A stretch of 37,543 nt of DNA. It comes from Anaerolineae bacterium. GTDB lineage: Bacteria; Chloroflexota; Anaerolineae; UBA4142; SHND01. Below the pieces are notes generated by a model that saw only the letters and a list, made by a program, of their open reading frames with translations, was not told where the DNA came from and searched no databases. The stretch spans positions 1 to 37,543 of the forward strand of contig JADZCJ010000138.1 in the NCBI GenBank assembly GCA_020851635.1, given 5' to 3'. Position numbers and translations under genes: made by a program. This document shows positions 1-7,986 of the stretch, one piece after another (positions within the stretch are counted from its first letter, which is position 1; every line of letters begins with the position of its first letter).

Positions 1-387
1 ATTGAGAATCGGAATCGAAAGTTTTGCCGCGCCCGAGTTGTATGTGCCGAGATACGCCATTACCGTCGGGTCGGCGACCGCATTGTTTGCATTGGTGGTT
101 TCGACATCCGGGTCCCACGCCCCGCGCGCCGCGCTGGCATCGTCCTTGGTTTCCACAACAATTGTGTAATTGCCCGATTTGTCGCCGTGAGTCTTGAGAG
201 CGAGTTTGGCAGAATTTGCCATGGCAATGCCGTCAGCCGAGTCGCCGCCGGTCAACGGTGTGCTGGAAATGATCTTGATCGTGCCCCCCGCCGTGGCAGG
301 GGCGGCGCCGGGCACCGGGGCACACGCGGCAACGACTGCGAGCGCAGTCAGCACTAGCGCGATCGTGACGATTGATTTGAGTTTCAT
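1..387 (-). CDS. Liv-type substrate-binding lipoprotein (N-terminal part)
   Basis: The reading frame is open from an ATG at 387 to the window edge (129 codons). The ATG follows a strong Shine-Dalgarno (AGGAGGAGAAAGAGG). The N-terminus is a lipoprotein signal peptide: KLKS, a hydrophobic run, then a VAAC lipobox with Cys22. The mature part begins with the GTIKIISSTPLTGG pattern typical of branched-chain amino acid (PBP1) binding proteins. It lies 200 nt downstream of livF on the same strand, so it is probably a second binding protein for the same transporter set. The substrate cannot be told; the C-terminal two thirds lie outside the window. Confidence 0.85.
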   Translation of the reverse strand, partial: MKLKSIVTIALVLTALAVVAACAPVPGAAPATAGGTIKIISSTPLTGGDSADGIAMANSAKLALKTHGDKSGNYTIVVETKDDASAARGAWDPDVETTNANNAVADPTVMAYLGTYNSGAAKLSIPILN

Positions 388-400
388 CCTCTTTCTCCTC

Positions 401-528
401 CTAAAGAGCGTACAACAATTTGGTGTGCTGAACAGCCGTATCATCCGCCGCAGAAAGACGTCCTTTCTGCCAGATTGCCAATCTTCTAGGCGGCATTCGG
501 ATCAACAAGTTAGCTTGTCACCTCCTTT
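401..528 (-). other. Very strong Shine-Dalgarno with possible 35-codon leader ORF
   Basis: Between livF and the binding protein, the minus strand reads AAAGGAGGTGA at 528-518, an unusually long complement to the 16S rRNA 3' end. No standard gene follows it. A TTG at 508-506 opens a 35-codon frame that ends in TAG at 403-401, directly on the Shine-Dalgarno of the next gene. The spacing from GGAGG to this TTG is about 12 nt, which is long. This could be a leader peptide, a ribosome stand-by site or chance. Confidence 0.25.
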
Positions 529-587
529 CGAGACGCAGCCGTCGTTTTTGCGTCGGGTGAGCCATGCCTGCGGAACGTTTGGAGCTT

Positions 588-1301
588 TTACTCTTCACCC
601 AAATATGCCTTGCGGACCTGTTCGTTTTCTGCCAATTCCTTTGCATTGCCTTCGAGAATGATGCGACCCGTTTCGAGCACATACCCACGGTTGGCGACCG
701 AGAGCGCGCGGGTCGCGTTCTGCTCGACCAGCAAGATCGTGACGCCCTCCTCGTTCAGCGCCTTGATAATGTCAAATATCGTGTCTACGAGCACGGGCGC
801 AAGACCCATCGAGGGTTCGTCGAGCATCAGGACGCGCGGACGGGTCATCAGCGCGCGTCCCATGGCAAGCATTTGTTGCTCGCCCCCGGACAAGGTGCCG
901 CCCGCCTGGGAACGGCGTTCGGCAAGCCGCGGAAAGAGCTTCATGACGTGGTCCAGGTCCTTTTGGATCCCCTCCTTGTCTTTGCGCGAATAGGCGCCCA
1001 TTTCAAGGTTCTCCATCACGGTGAGCCGTGTAAAGATTTGACGCCCCTCGGGTGATTGCCCGATGCCCTTGCTGACGATCAGGTGCGGAGCAAGCCCGCT
1101 GATGCGTTCACCTTCGAGATCCACAGTGCCCTGGCGCGGATGAAGTAGACCCGAAATCGTTTTCAACGTGGTCGTCTTACCCGCGCCGTTTGAACCGATC
1201 AGTGTGACGACCTCGCCCTGTTCCACCGTCAGGGAAATGCCCTTGAGCGCGTAAATGTGACCGTAATAGGTGTGAATATCGTTGACGGCAAGCAGTGGCA
1301 T
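588..1301 (-). CDS. livF: Branched-chain amino acid ABC transporter ATPase LivF
   Basis: 237 aa, the normal LivF length. Cytoplasmic ATPase that with LivG powers the LivHM permease. Walker A GSNGAGKT is at residues 36-43, the signature LSGGE at 137-141 and Walker B VLMLDE at 157-162. The family-specific stretches ALKGISLTVEQGE and GLAPVLVDTIFDII are present, and the protein ends KAYLGEE as LivF proteins do. The ATG at 1301 follows AGAGGA at 5 nt. It lies 108 nt after livG, in the same direction. Confidence 0.95.
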   Translation of the reverse strand: MPLLAVNDIHTYYGHIYALKGISLTVEQGEVVTLIGSNGAGKTTTLKTISGLLHPRQGTVDLEGERISGLAPHLIVSKGIGQSPEGRQIFTRLTVMENLEMGAYSRKDKEGIQKDLDHVMKLFPRLAERRSQAGGTLSGGEQQMLAMGRALMTRPRVLMLDEPSMGLAPVLVDTIFDIIKALNEEGVTILLVEQNATRALSVANRGYVLETGRIILEGNAKELAENEQVRKAYLGEE

Positions 1302-1409
1302 ATTCGTCCTCTTGAAATTGTCTCAAAATGTAACGCGACAAGATTCGGGGCATGTCTTGCCCGGATGCCCGACCGGGATTCGAGCGCACACAGCCGTTTC
1401 GGAACAGTT

Positions 1410-2186
1410 TCAGATATGAATTTCAGAAGCGCCGAGATACGCCTCGCGGACGCGCGGGTCTTGCTGCACATGTTGAGGTGTGCCTTCGGCGATCTTGATC
1501 CCGAAATCCAGGACCGTGACGCGCTCCGAGATCGTCATGACAACGCGCATGTGATGTTCGATCAATAGAATGGTCACGTTCATTACCTCACGGACCTTGC
1601 GAATAAAATCAACCATCGAGAGACTTTCCTGGGGGTTCATGCCTGCGGTGGGCTCGTCGAGCAGCAGCAGCTTGGGCTGTGTGGCAAGCGCACGCGCAAT
1701 TTCCAAACGACGCTGGTCGCCATAGGCAAGGTTTTTGGCGAGACTGTTTTCCTTGCCGCGCAAATTGACAAATTTCAAGAGCTCGCGCCCGCGTGTCACC
1801 ACGCGTTCCTCCTCCTCGCGCGTGCGTTTGGTCTTGAACACTGCGCCGACGACCCCGGCTTTCATGCGCGGATGCTCCCCAATCATGACATTTTCCAGAG
1901 CAGTCATGTTGCTAAAGAGGCGAATATTCTGAAAAGTGCGCGCAATCCCCAGCGTCGTGATCTGGTGCATTTTCATGCCAACCGTCGGCGTCCCGTTAAA
2001 CTTGATGACACCCTCTTCAGGCGTATAGTAACCGGTTATGCAGTTAAAAAAGGTGGTCTTGCCCGCGCCGTTTGGACCGATAAGACTCACGATCGATCCT
2101 TCTTCAATCGTAAAGTCTACACTGTCCACGGCGGTCAAACCGCCGAACCGTTTGGTCACACCTTTGGTTTCGAGGATGGTTGGCAT
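1410..2186 (-). CDS. livG: Branched-chain amino acid ABC transporter ATPase LivG
   Basis: 258 aa. ATPase partner of LivF. Walker A GPNGAGKT is at residues 37-44. The signature is LAYGDQ (153-158), the LivG form rather than LSGGQ. Walker B LLLLDE is at 173-178, followed by PTAGMNP. The insert with RTFQNIRLF and the C-terminal AYLG are typical of LivG. It starts 16 nt after the end of the GlnQ-type gene, so a PAAT-type ATPase and the HAAT-type ATPases are likely on one transcript. The Shine-Dalgarno is weak, but the start agrees with the family N-terminus. Confidence 0.95.
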   Translation of the reverse strand: MPTILETKGVTKRFGGLTAVDSVDFTIEEGSIVSLIGPNGAGKTTFFNCITGYYTPEEGVIKFNGTPTVGMKMHQITTLGIARTFQNIRLFSNMTALENVMIGEHPRMKAGVVGAVFKTKRTREEEERVVTRGRELLKFVNLRGKENSLAKNLAYGDQRRLEIARALATQPKLLLLDEPTAGMNPQESLSMVDFIRKVREVMNVTILLIEHHMRVVMTISERVTVLDFGIKIAEGTPQHVQQDPRVREAYLGASEIHI

Positions 2187-2202
2187 GGGTTTTGGGGCTA
2201 CC

Positions 2203-2949
2203 TCAATGAAGGATTTTGCTCAGAAACTGTCTCATCCGTTCGTTCGACGGGTTGTCAAACAGTTCGCGCGGGGGACCTTTGGCAATGATCTGCCCCGCTT
2301 CCATAAAAATGACGTTCGAGGCGGCGTTGCGCGCAAAACCCATCTCGTGCGACACCACCAGCATGGTCATACCTTCGCGCGCAAGATCGAGCATCACGTC
2401 CAGCACCTCGTTGATCATTTCCGGGTCGAGCGCACTCGTGGGTTCATCAAAAAGCATCACCTTGGGATTCATGGCGAGCGCACGGGCGATGGCGACGCGT
2501 TGCTGTTGCCCTCCCGAAAGCTGTGCGGGATAATTTTGCGCTTTTTCCGGAATCCGGACTTTTTTCAACAGGTCGTGCGCAATCTGTTTGCTCTCTTCCG
2601 CATTGCGCTTGCGTACCTTGGTCTGGGCGAGCGTGAGATTTTCCAGAACGGTGAGGTGGGGAAACAAGTTGAACTGTTGAAAGACCATCCCCACTTCGGC
2701 GCGCACCGTGTTGATGTTTTTGTGCTGGCTGTCAATCACCGTGCCGTCAACGATCACCCGCCCACTGTCTATTGTCTCCAATCCGTTGATCGAACGCAAG
2801 AGGGTGGACTTGCCACAGCCGCTGGGTCCGATGACGACAAGGACTTGGCCCTTGACCACGTCAATCGAGACTCCGCGCAAGGCATGCACATTTCCAAAAT
2901 GCTTGTGGACATCCTGAATACTGACAATCGGGCCGGTCGCGCTGGACAT
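2203..2949 (-). CDS. glnQ: Polar amino acid ABC transporter ATPase (GlnQ type)
   Basis: 248 aa. ATPase of the polar amino acid (PAAT) family. Walker A GPSGCGKST is at residues 41-49, VFQQFNLFPHLTVLEN in the Q-loop region, signature LSGGQ at 144-148 and Walker B VMLFDE at 164-169 followed by PTSALDPE. These details separate it from LivG/LivF. The ATG at 2949 sits 3 nt beyond the stop of the permease gene, which indicates translational coupling. The symbol reflects the family; glutamine specificity is not shown. Confidence 0.92.
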   Translation of the reverse strand: MSSATGPIVSIQDVHKHFGNVHALRGVSIDVVKGQVLVVIGPSGCGKSTLLRSINGLETIDSGRVIVDGTVIDSQHKNINTVRAEVGMVFQQFNLFPHLTVLENLTLAQTKVRKRNAEESKQIAHDLLKKVRIPEKAQNYPAQLSGGQQQRVAIARALAMNPKVMLFDEPTSALDPEMINEVLDVMLDLAREGMTMLVVSHEMGFARNAASNVIFMEAGQIIAKGPPRELFDNPSNERMRQFLSKILH

Positions 2950-2952
2950 GAA

Positions 2953-3825
2953 TCACATCTGTTTCCAGCGGGTTTCGACAAAGCGAACAACCGCCGAAAG
3001 AATCAGAGTCAACACAAGATACATAAAGGCGAGGGTTGTGTAGGTTTCGATGTAGCGAAAGGAGGCGGAGGCATAGAGCCGCGCTTCCTGAGTCATGTCA
3101 CGAACGCCGAGCGCCGAGACCAGTGACGAATCTTTGAGCATCGAAATCAGGTCATTGCCGAGCGGAGGCAGCACTCGGCGAATCGCTTGGGGCAGCACCA
3201 CATAGCGCATTGCCTGCGGATAACTCATCCCGAGCGAGCGTGCAGCTTCCATTTGCCCCCTGCCGATAGACTCGATGCCCGCGCGAAAGGTTTCGGCTTC
3301 ATAGCCGCCATAGGCAAAAGCGAGGGCGATGATACAACGCAAAGTAAAGTCAATATCGCGCGAGCGCACCGTGGTCAGCGCATTGGGGTCACCCAGGATT
3401 GGCGTCAGCCATTGACCCAGCGCATTGACGCCATCAATTACGAGGGGAACGATCACAAACGCCCAAAAGAGCAGCTGGACAAGAATTGGGACGCCGCGAA
3501 TCACCTGCACATAAAGCGTCGCGACATTGTAAATGACCTTGTTTTTCGAAACGCGCCCAAGACCTGCCGCAAGACCAAGTATCAGCGCTGAAATATACGA
3601 AATAGCCGTGACATAGATGGTGACGACAACACCGTTGAGGATGCGGCCAAGCGCTGTGACATAAGTTTCATTCGAGCTATACAAATAGATCAAAAGTATG
3701 CCGGCCAACAAAATAAAAATGAGCCAATAGGGAAGGTTTGCAAGCTGGTCCACGGCGCGTGACTGCGCCGAGATGGGTGTTGCTTGCGGTGTTCGAGGGG
3801 CTCCGCTCCCCGCAGGTCCTTGCAT
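2953..3825 (-). CDS. glnP: Polar amino acid ABC transporter permease (GlnP/HisM type)
   Basis: 290 aa from the ATG at 3825. Inner-membrane permease with a Pro/Ala/Ser-rich cytoplasmic N-terminus (about 35 residues), a first membrane helix (YWLIFILLAGILLIYLY) and further helices. The EAA-type coupling loop lies in the second half (GQMEAARSLGMSYPQAM, then LPQAIRRVLPPLGND). A TTG five codons upstream (3840) is in frame but lies inside a strong hairpin, and neither start has a clear Shine-Dalgarno. It pairs with the GlnQ-type ATPase. Only one PAAT permease gene is seen, so a homodimer is likely. Confidence 0.88.
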   Translation of the reverse strand: MQGPAGSGAPRTPQATPISAQSRAVDQLANLPYWLIFILLAGILLIYLYSSNETYVTALGRILNGVVVTIYVTAISYISALILGLAAGLGRVSKNKVIYNVATLYVQVIRGVPILVQLLFWAFVIVPLVIDGVNALGQWLTPILGDPNALTTVRSRDIDFTLRCIIALAFAYGGYEAETFRAGIESIGRGQMEAARSLGMSYPQAMRYVVLPQAIRRVLPPLGNDLISMLKDSSLVSALGVRDMTQEARLYASASFRYIETYTTLAFMYLVLTLILSAVVRFVETRWKQM

Positions 3826-3834
3826 CTCGAGTGT

Positions 3835-3866
3835 GGGCAAAGCTGCCCGGTGAGGCAGCTTTGCCC
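3835..3866. other. 13-bp perfect stem-loop between binding protein and permease genes
   Basis: GGGCAAAGCTGCC (3835-3847) and its exact complement (3854-3866) enclose a 6-nt loop. For the minus-strand transcript the hairpin comes 24 nt after the stop of the fused binding-protein gene and just before the permease start. No U-run follows it on that strand; the T-run is on the plus-strand side. A partial terminator or an mRNA-stabilising element that raises binding-protein level over permease level is the likely role. Confidence 0.6.
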
Positions 3867-3889
3867 TTTTCCTTTATGCTGTCACGCGC

Positions 3890-6007
3890 TTATGGCGTTG
3901 TGGTGGGATATTCAACCGGAGCAATATCATCATACGAGATTTGCTCACCGCCGAACCACTTTTTGGCGAGCGCTTCAAGTGTCCCGTCGGCGCGCATTGC
4001 CGCGAGTGCGGCGTTGACCGGCGCGACCAAATCGGAACCTTTGGGAAATACAAACCCGAGCTGTTGCCCGACCATTGATCCCTCGAGAAGTTTGATTTTG
4101 TCCGCATTCACGCCGACATAACCGACTCCTGCAGTGTCGTCAATGACAACACCGTCCACGTCGCCGGCGATCAGCGCCTGCACGGCATCACCAAATGTGT
4201 CAAAGGCAACAACGCGGCTTTCGCCGACGAGTTTGACGGCTTCTTCATAGTTTGTTGTGCCTTTTTGGGTGCCGAGACGGGCGGTGGTGCTGTTCTTAAA
4301 GTCATCAATGGACTTGAACGTGGTATCATCCAGCCCGACCATGATGCGCTGATCAACAGAGATATAGCCATCAGAAAAGTCAACAGTCTTGGCGCGCTCG
4401 TCGGTGATGGTGATGCCGTCCGCCGCCATGTCAAACTCGCCCTGTGAAACGGCGGTGATCATGCCATCCCATGCAATTTCCTTGAATTCGGGGGTGCAGT
4501 TCAATTTCTTGCAGAGTTCGGCGAGCGCGTCATAATCCCAACCCTCCGCCTTGCCATTATCGAGACGGATATAGTTGAATGGGATGTATGCGTTCTCGAT
4601 CGCGACCGTGATGGTGCGCCCGCCGAGATCAGGGACCGCTCCGGCAGAAGCGCCGCCCGTCGGGGTCGGCTCGGGTTTGGGATAGACCTGCACCCACGCG
4701 CCATCCTTGACTTCGTTGATGATGACGTTGGTGGATTCAGGTGGGCGGTCGCCCGTTGCGTCAAAGGCAATTGCGCCCGTCACGCCCTCGAGATTGGTGG
4801 CGCGCACTGCATCGGCAAGCGCTTTGCGCCCGACAACCAGATCACCGTTCGCGTCAACCGTAGCTGACGCTTTCAGCGCTTCGACCAGAATGTGCACCGC
4901 ATCGTAGGTTTGAGGGCTGAACACAATGTTTTTCGGATCGCCGCCTTTGGCTTGATACGCCGCAACGAAATCCTTGTAACCGGCGCCTTGCTGCGAAGAA
5001 CCGAACGAGGCATACACACCCTCGGCAACCGCGCCCAGATTGGATATAAAGTCGGCGCTAAACGTGCCGTCCGCGCTCATGAGCACTGCATCCGCGAGAC
5101 CGACTTCTTCCTTTTGCGTGGCAATGACTGCCGCTTCCGGCCAGAAACCACCAAAGAAAATCATTTCGGGCGCGCCGGCAGCGACTTTGGTCAGGGTCGC
5201 CCGAAAATCTTTTTCACCCACAGTCACAGCTTCCGTGTCGCCGACGATCTCACCCCCGCCTGCGGCAAACGCTTCGGCGAATGCTTGGGCAAGACCTTGA
5301 CCATAAGGCGAACCGTCATGCATGATCGCGGCTTTTTTGAGACCGAGCTCTTTTAGGACAAAGTTGGCATCCGCAGGACCTTGAATCTTGTCATTGAACG
5401 CCGTGCGAAACACGGACTGCAGCCCGCGCGCCGTCACCTGGACTGCCGTAGCAGAGGGCGAGATGCTTACAATGTGTGCCTTGTCAAGAATCTCGGTGCC
5501 CGGGATTTCACCCGAAGAGCACATAAAACCAATGTGACCGACAATTGCGGGATTGGCGACAATCTTGTTGGCAATCGTGGTGCCGCCGGGACCCGAGCAC
5601 AAGTCATCTTCGGTAACGACCTCGAGGGCGAACCCATTGATGTCTTTGCCGAAATCTTCGGCGCCCATGTTGGCGCCCAATTGCATGTCAATGCCAAATG
5701 CGGCGAGGTCACCGGTCATGGCTGCGCTAAAGGACGCCTTGATAGTGTCGCCCTTTTTGACAGTGACGGTCCCCCATTCATCCGCAGCCGCCGCGGGCGC
5801 AGCTGTAGCTGCAGGTGCAGAAGTTGCGGCAGGTGCAGAAGTTGCGGCGGGCGCAGAAGTTGCCGCAGGCGCGGAAGTTGGGGCGGGGGCGCTTGTGGGC
5901 GCGGGGGCGGGTGCTGCGGCAGGTCCACAGGCGGCGATGACAAACATCAGCGCCAGGACCAGCGTGCCGAGCACAAACGTGCGTTTAGAGACGGACGATC
6001 CATTCAT
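3890..6007 (-). CDS. Fused two-domain amino-acid-binding lipoprotein (PBP1-PBP2)
   Basis: 705 aa from the ATG at 6007, preceded by GGAGGAGAACCGC; the frame extends 28 codons upstream without a ribosome site. Signal peptide with VIAAC lipobox (Cys27), then a low-complexity Pro/Ala/Thr/Ser tether to about residue 75. Residues about 80-450 are a complete Liv-type (PBP1) binding domain ([44 protein letters not shown]). After the linker [10 protein letters not shown], residues about 462-705 are a complete Gln/Arg-type (PBP2) domain ([57 protein letters not shown]). Either half matches a whole stand-alone binding protein. Its neighbours are permeases of both kinds, so it may feed both. No frameshift is seen; the fusion is one clean frame. 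Confidence 0.9.
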   Translation of the reverse strand: MNGSSVSKRTFVLGTLVLALMFVIAACGPAAAPAPAPTSAPAPTSAPAATSAPAATSAPAATSAPAATAAPAAAADEWGTVTVKKGDTIKASFSAAMTGDLAAFGIDMQLGANMGAEDFGKDINGFALEVVTEDDLCSGPGGTTIANKIVANPAIVGHIGFMCSSGEIPGTEILDKAHIVSISPSATAVQVTARGLQSVFRTAFNDKIQGPADANFVLKELGLKKAAIMHDGSPYGQGLAQAFAEAFAAGGGEIVGDTEAVTVGEKDFRATLTKVAAGAPEMIFFGGFWPEAAVIATQKEEVGLADAVLMSADGTFSADFISNLGAVAEGVYASFGSSQQGAGYKDFVAAYQAKGGDPKNIVFSPQTYDAVHILVEALKASATVDANGDLVVGRKALADAVRATNLEGVTGAIAFDATGDRPPESTNVIINEVKDGAWVQVYPKPEPTPTGGASAGAVPDLGGRTITVAIENAYIPFNYIRLDNGKAEGWDYDALAELCKKLNCTPEFKEIAWDGMITAVSQGEFDMAADGITITDERAKTVDFSDGYISVDQRIMVGLDDTTFKSIDDFKNSTTARLGTQKGTTNYEEAVKLVGESRVVAFDTFGDAVQALIAGDVDGVVIDDTAGVGYVGVNADKIKLLEGSMVGQQLGFVFPKGSDLVAPVNAALAAMRADGTLEALAKKWFGGEQISYDDIAPVEYPTTTP
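5796..5903 (-). repeat. 18-bp tandem repeat coding the lipoprotein tether
   Basis: Six units of 18 bp start at 5796, 5814, 5832, 5850, 5868 and 5886. They encode an SAPAAT-like hexapeptide in the flexible tether right after the lipidated Cys27 of the fused binding protein. The units nearest the globular domain are the most alike; the outer ones have diverged. Copy number is likely to vary between strains. Confidence 0.75.
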
Positions 6008-6362
6008 TGCGGTTCTCCTCCTCCGAGAACGGTCAAACCCGATGGGCTTGACGGATAAAAAAGGGTCTGATGGCGCAGCAGCGCCGGGCAATACTCTTTT
6101 GATGTTGCAGGTCCGCTGGAAACTATTCTCTGAATAGCTGCTTGCATCAACACTGTGTCGTGTCTGGCGGCAAATTCAGCACAATGTCACTGACGCCTCT
6201 CATTCGAAAGTGCAAGACAGTGCGTGACCGAGTGTGCATATCGTTGCTGCGCTTGTGCGCCGAGAGCGCACGGGCAAAAGATCGGGTCATTGCTGATCCG
6301 GCGTTTCAAGCAGCCGGCGAGGGCAAGGGGAAAAAGGCAGCCAACGCCAACATTGGTGCGCG
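6008..6362 (-). other. Long (about 350 nt) structured 5' leader of the fused binding-protein gene
   Basis: There is no gene between livM and the binding protein on either strand. The consensus promoter at 6391-6363 would give a leader of about 350 nt. On the minus strand it holds the hairpins CTATTC-AGA-GAATAG and GGCGC-TGCT-GCGCC. The latter is followed after 9 nt by a run of six T. Next comes GTCAAGCCC-ATC-GGGTTTGAC (one G-U pair), which ends 6 nt before the GGAGGAGG ribosome site. I do not recognise a known riboswitch class. Attenuation or translational control is possible. Confidence 0.4.
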
Positions 6363-6391
6363 AGTATATCGCAGTTAATTTCGAGTGTCAA
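6363..6391 (-). promoter_or_regulatory. Sigma70-type promoter for binding protein-glnPQ-livGF
   Basis: Minus strand TTGACA (6391-6386), 17-nt spacer, TATACT (6368-6363). It lies 44 nt beyond the livM stop. It gives the downstream genes a transcript of their own in addition to read-through from the livHM promoter. Confidence 0.75.
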
Positions 6392-6434
6392 AGCAATCTC
6401 GACGGGTGTCTGACTTGCTCATGTTCCGGCGCCG

Positions 6435-7976
6435 TCAGGTGGTCTCGACGGTTTCCATCTCTGGATCACGCTCGGCAAATTCGCGCTGCTGACGGCTCGC
6501 CGGAATCAGCCCGGCTGGACGGACGAGCATCATGACGATCAAAAGCGCCGAATAAGCCAGCAGCCGATAATCAGAAATTGGGCGTAGTATTTCGGGCAGC
6601 CCAATCAGCACGACCGAGCCGATAATAACCCCCGGGATCGAACCCAATCCCCCAATAATAATGAGCGCAAGCGCATTGATGGATACAAGCAGGGTAAAAT
6701 CGTCGGGAAAAATGTGCTGCTGACGCGAAGCATAAATGGCGCCGCCCAGACCGGCAAAGAATGCGCCCAGCCCGAACGCAAGCAATTTGATATGAGTGGT
6801 GTTGATCCCCATCGCTTCAGAGGCATCCTCATCTTCGCGCATCGCCGCCCACGAGCGACCCAGCCGCGAATCATTCAGTCGGAGAGCTACAAAGGCGACG
6901 ATCAAACACGCAAAAAAGATGAGATACCAATAGGCAGTGGACGAGGCGAATTCAATCGTGACCCCGATAATAGGGATCGTGATAGTGGGCGGCGCGACGT
7001 TCAGAATACCTTGCGGACCTCCCGTATAGGGGTTGAATTTGAGAATGATGCGGATGATTTCCCCAAACCCCAGTGTGACGATGGCGAGATAGTCGCCGCG
7101 CAATCGGAGGACCGGGATGCCCAGCAATGTTCCTGCAATCGCTGCCATGATCATTGCGATTGGCAAGGCGAGCCAAAAACCCCAGCCAAATGGATAGTCA
7201 GGCGAGGTGAGGACTGCCATCGTATAGGCGCCGATGGCATAAAAACCGACATACCCCAGGTCGAGCAGCCCCGCAAACCCGACGACAATGTTAAGCCCCA
7301 GCCCCAAAAGCACAAATAACCCGATGGATCCCAACACCTGATTCCAATAGACGCTCAGAAAAAGCGGAGCGATGAGCAAAGCGGCGGCGAGGACCGCCAG
7401 AATGATTATGCGAGTCTGATTACCCCGAACGACGCCCGGACCCGCAGACCGCGCTCCCTTTTTTTGTAGATTCAGGGCGCGCCACCCGAACAAGAGCAGC
7501 GCCCCGACTGCGCCCCCGACGGTCATGAGCACAACCCAGATCGCGCCGCCGATCAAGGGCGGTTGTCCAAACAACAGCGCCGTAATAGTCGGTTCTTTTA
7601 GTTTCTCAAAGACAAAAGAAACGTTAAAGCCATTCGCATAAAGCCAGTTCATCAGGATCAAAAAGATGGCAACTATTGCGCCTGCCGTTGCCAGTGCGAT
7701 CGCAGCACGCAGAATCCCCTGTCCGAGTTTGACAGATGGACGCGCGGCAACCGCGCCGGCAACCAACGCGGCGATGACGGTAAAGATTCGGCTGAACTGC
7801 TGATTGGTCAGCGTGGGTGTCTGCGCCGCAATCTCGCTCGCGGTGGCGCCCAGGACCGTCAACCACAATCCGCTCAGCGTCAACGCCTCGAAGGTGGTAT
7901 AGATTCCGATGAGGATAAAAAAGATGAACGCGATCCCCGTGACGAGACCGGAGCGCAGACTATCGGAAATTTTCAT
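6435..7976 (-). CDS. livM: Branched-chain amino acid ABC transporter permease LivM, extended
   Basis: 513 aa, long for LivM (commonly 300-430). The core begins near residue 190 and has the family patterns GLNIVVGFAGLLDLGYVGFYAIGAYT, GDYLAIVTLGFGEIIRIIL and the C-terminal SINALALIIIGGLGSIPG. Residues 1-180 are an extra region with about four hydrophobic helices whose role I cannot name. It starts 10 nt after livH, so the two permease subunits are coupled. The ATG at 7976 has only a weak ribosome site, which fits re-initiation from livH. The permease is in the cytoplasmic membrane. Confidence 0.92.
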   Translation of the reverse strand: MKISDSLRSGLVTGIAFIFFILIGIYTTFEALTLSGLWLTVLGATASEIAAQTPTLTNQQFSRIFTVIAALVAGAVAARPSVKLGQGILRAAIALATAGAIVAIFLILMNWLYANGFNVSFVFEKLKEPTITALLFGQPPLIGGAIWVVLMTVGGAVGALLLFGWRALNLQKKGARSAGPGVVRGNQTRIIILAVLAAALLIAPLFLSVYWNQVLGSIGLFVLLGLGLNIVVGFAGLLDLGYVGFYAIGAYTMAVLTSPDYPFGWGFWLALPIAMIMAAIAGTLLGIPVLRLRGDYLAIVTLGFGEIIRIILKFNPYTGGPQGILNVAPPTITIPIIGVTIEFASSTAYWYLIFFACLIVAFVALRLNDSRLGRSWAAMREDEDASEAMGINTTHIKLLAFGLGAFFAGLGGAIYASRQQHIFPDDFTLLVSINALALIIIGGLGSIPGVIIGSVVLIGLPEILRPISDYRLLAYSALLIVMMLVRPAGLIPASRQQREFAERDPEMETVETT

Positions 7977-7986
7977 GATCTATTTG

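Noticed and set aside
2038-3126. 362-aa open frame on the plus strand
   Set aside because: Antisense to the GlnQ-type ATPase and the permease gene; no start signals and shadow-like composition.
6008-6091. 28 extra codons at the start of the fused binding protein
   Set aside because: They put a charged stretch before the signal peptide, and the strong ribosome site is within them, ahead of the ATG at 6007.
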